Source: Rotaria sp. Silwood1 (taxonomy: Eukaryota; Rotifera; Eurotatoria; Philodinida; Philodinidae). From it: a stretch of DNA of 64,000 nucleotides. Numbering within the stretch: the stretch's first letter is position 1; the number at the start of each line of letters is the position of its first letter. The position numbers and the translations under genes were made by a program. This document shows, in pieces, positions 62,828-64,000 of this stretch. Under the pieces are notes generated by a model. It saw only the letters and a list, made by a program, of their open reading frames with translations. It did no database searches and had not been told where the DNA came from. The DNA lies in NCBI GenBank assembly GCA_905250075.1, contig CAJNOP010000010.1, positions 2,996,223 to 3,060,222 on the forward strand, given 5' to 3'.

Positions 62828-64000
62828 TTTATTAGGTATAAAACACGTTGAATAGCACAGAAAAATGTATATGAGTTAGAACGAAGTTCAGTATTCAATG
62901 ACTTATTTGAAGCTATAGATAACTGTTCTGTTAATCTTGCAATATAAATGTAAGAAGTAGAGTAAACAATCTTTTAAAACTCATCATTAATATTCACTGT
63001 CTCTTCGTTCAATATTGATTTATATAAAAAGAAAATATTCTTATTTTAGAATATATACATAAAAAAGTTTACTGTATTGTTTCTCTCGGGATTAATTCTA
63101 TACTATTTATAGCTGCATTCATGTTGATTCTAAATAATACAATATACCCTAATGATAATACTCATCAAGCTAGTATAATTTGCCAGCATGAGCCCTCGAG
63201 CAATTTTTTGTTAATGAATACTGATCGTGTACTCTTACCAGTTTTTTTTTCTAAGGATTCATTTATAGTCAATGACGTATGCACTTATGTAAGGCTTTTT
63301 GCAAAGCATTTTAAAAAAATATTTGTACACTTGTATATACAAAAATAGATTGAAGTAATGGAATAACGGATAATGAAAAAAAAATATTTGAGTTTGTCCT
63401 TTATCCTTCGTTGATGAGTTATTTATACGATTTTGTTAAATAGTGACTTTGAAAAGAAAAAGCCTTTTGATTTTAAACTGTTTACTTGTCGAGTGAGATT
63501 AATCAAATGCAATTAAGCAAAAAAGCTGACAACTCTTGTAACAACACTCTGATCCTGATGATTTAGGCGTAGCTCTCTTATAGGTCAACATGATTATCTT
63601 TTGTCGTTACTGTTTTATATTTACTACAAGCTTTCAGTAAAATACATGAATAGGACAAGATATACATCCCATTTCACATATTTAATAGAGTTGTTCATGA
63701 CATTGAACACAATCAATATTAGCAGTCGTCGCGTAGAAATGAATAACTAGTGCACAGACGATTATGTATACATGTATGCGTGTACCTAGACATCAAAGGT
63801 CTCAATGGGCTGAGTTGAGTGCCGTCTAGTCCTCTTCATGAACAAATGGTTCTTTTTGTAAAGAAAACAGTGGGCCAGGCTGAGTCTCAAAGGTCGATAA
63901 GTGGATTGTGGGTCAAACGAATGGATTTCCGACACCCGCACCATATTGTTATTACTAACAACGAAGATGTTTGTACTGTCCGTGAGAAAAATGGAATATA
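62828..64000. other. Terminal region, no gene recognised
   Basis: 1.2 kb to the window end. The last ~250 bp (from about 63780) are distinctly more GC-rich than the surroundings and may be the edge of a repeat or gene continuing outside. An open frame at 63121-63348 has no support. Confidence 0.5.

Overview
This window reads as invertebrate animal nuclear DNA. It is strongly AT-rich, and its genes are split by very short GT..AG introns, mostly 46-80 bp. Every protein I can name belongs to an animal family. The mix of genes, together with FLYWCH/MULE-type and DUF229 proteins, AT-ending codons and tiny introns, fits a bdelloid rotifer best (Rotaria/Adineta-like). That placement is inference. 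All exon coordinates were spliced by hand from reading frames and GT/AG sites.

Layout: (1) 1-7838 (+): 3' part of a large secreted SCO-spondin/mucin-like glycoprotein (Thr-rich repeats, three copies of a beta-rich module ending in VIGC, six TSP1, TIL, VWC, C-terminal cystine knot). (2) 11834-18503 (-): DUF229 sulfatase-fold type II membrane protein. (3) 24054-24615 (-): RFamide neuropeptide precursor. (4) 24836-24907 (+): tRNA-Thr(TGT). (5) 26245-27651 (+): diacylglycerol O-acyltransferase 1. (6) 28597-36871 (-): neprilysin-like M13 peptidase, with an apparent 1-base frameshift just after its zinc motif. (7) 38282-39358 (+): unrecognised Ser-rich protein. (8) 41039-47438 (+): Dbl-family RhoGEF of the ASEF/collybistin type. 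(9) 49254-52311 (+): FLYWCH zinc-finger protein with a MULE-transposase-derived domain. (10) 56973-58313 (-): class A peptide-type GPCR. (11) 62159-62812 (+): small unrecognised protein.

The non-coding DNA carries many foldback (palindromic) elements of about 340-660 bp: two copies of one family with opposite central loops (8734-9233, 16530-17080), plus single elements at 12943-13549, 21618-22142, 33585-33927, 44299-44962 and 54541-55068. There is also a hAT-like insertion at 29859-30637 and an old, broken Ty3/gypsy-like fossil near 31500-32570. Seven of the long introns owe much of their length to these elements.

Functionally the genes form a set of housekeeping and neuro-secretory loci, not an operon. 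An RFamide precursor, a peptidase of a peptide-degrading family and a peptide-type GPCR lie within 35 kb, but nothing in the sequence ties them together. The most attractive items are the PYRFamide precursor, the foldback families and the repeated VIGC module of the extracellular protein. Two 10-N assembly gaps are present.
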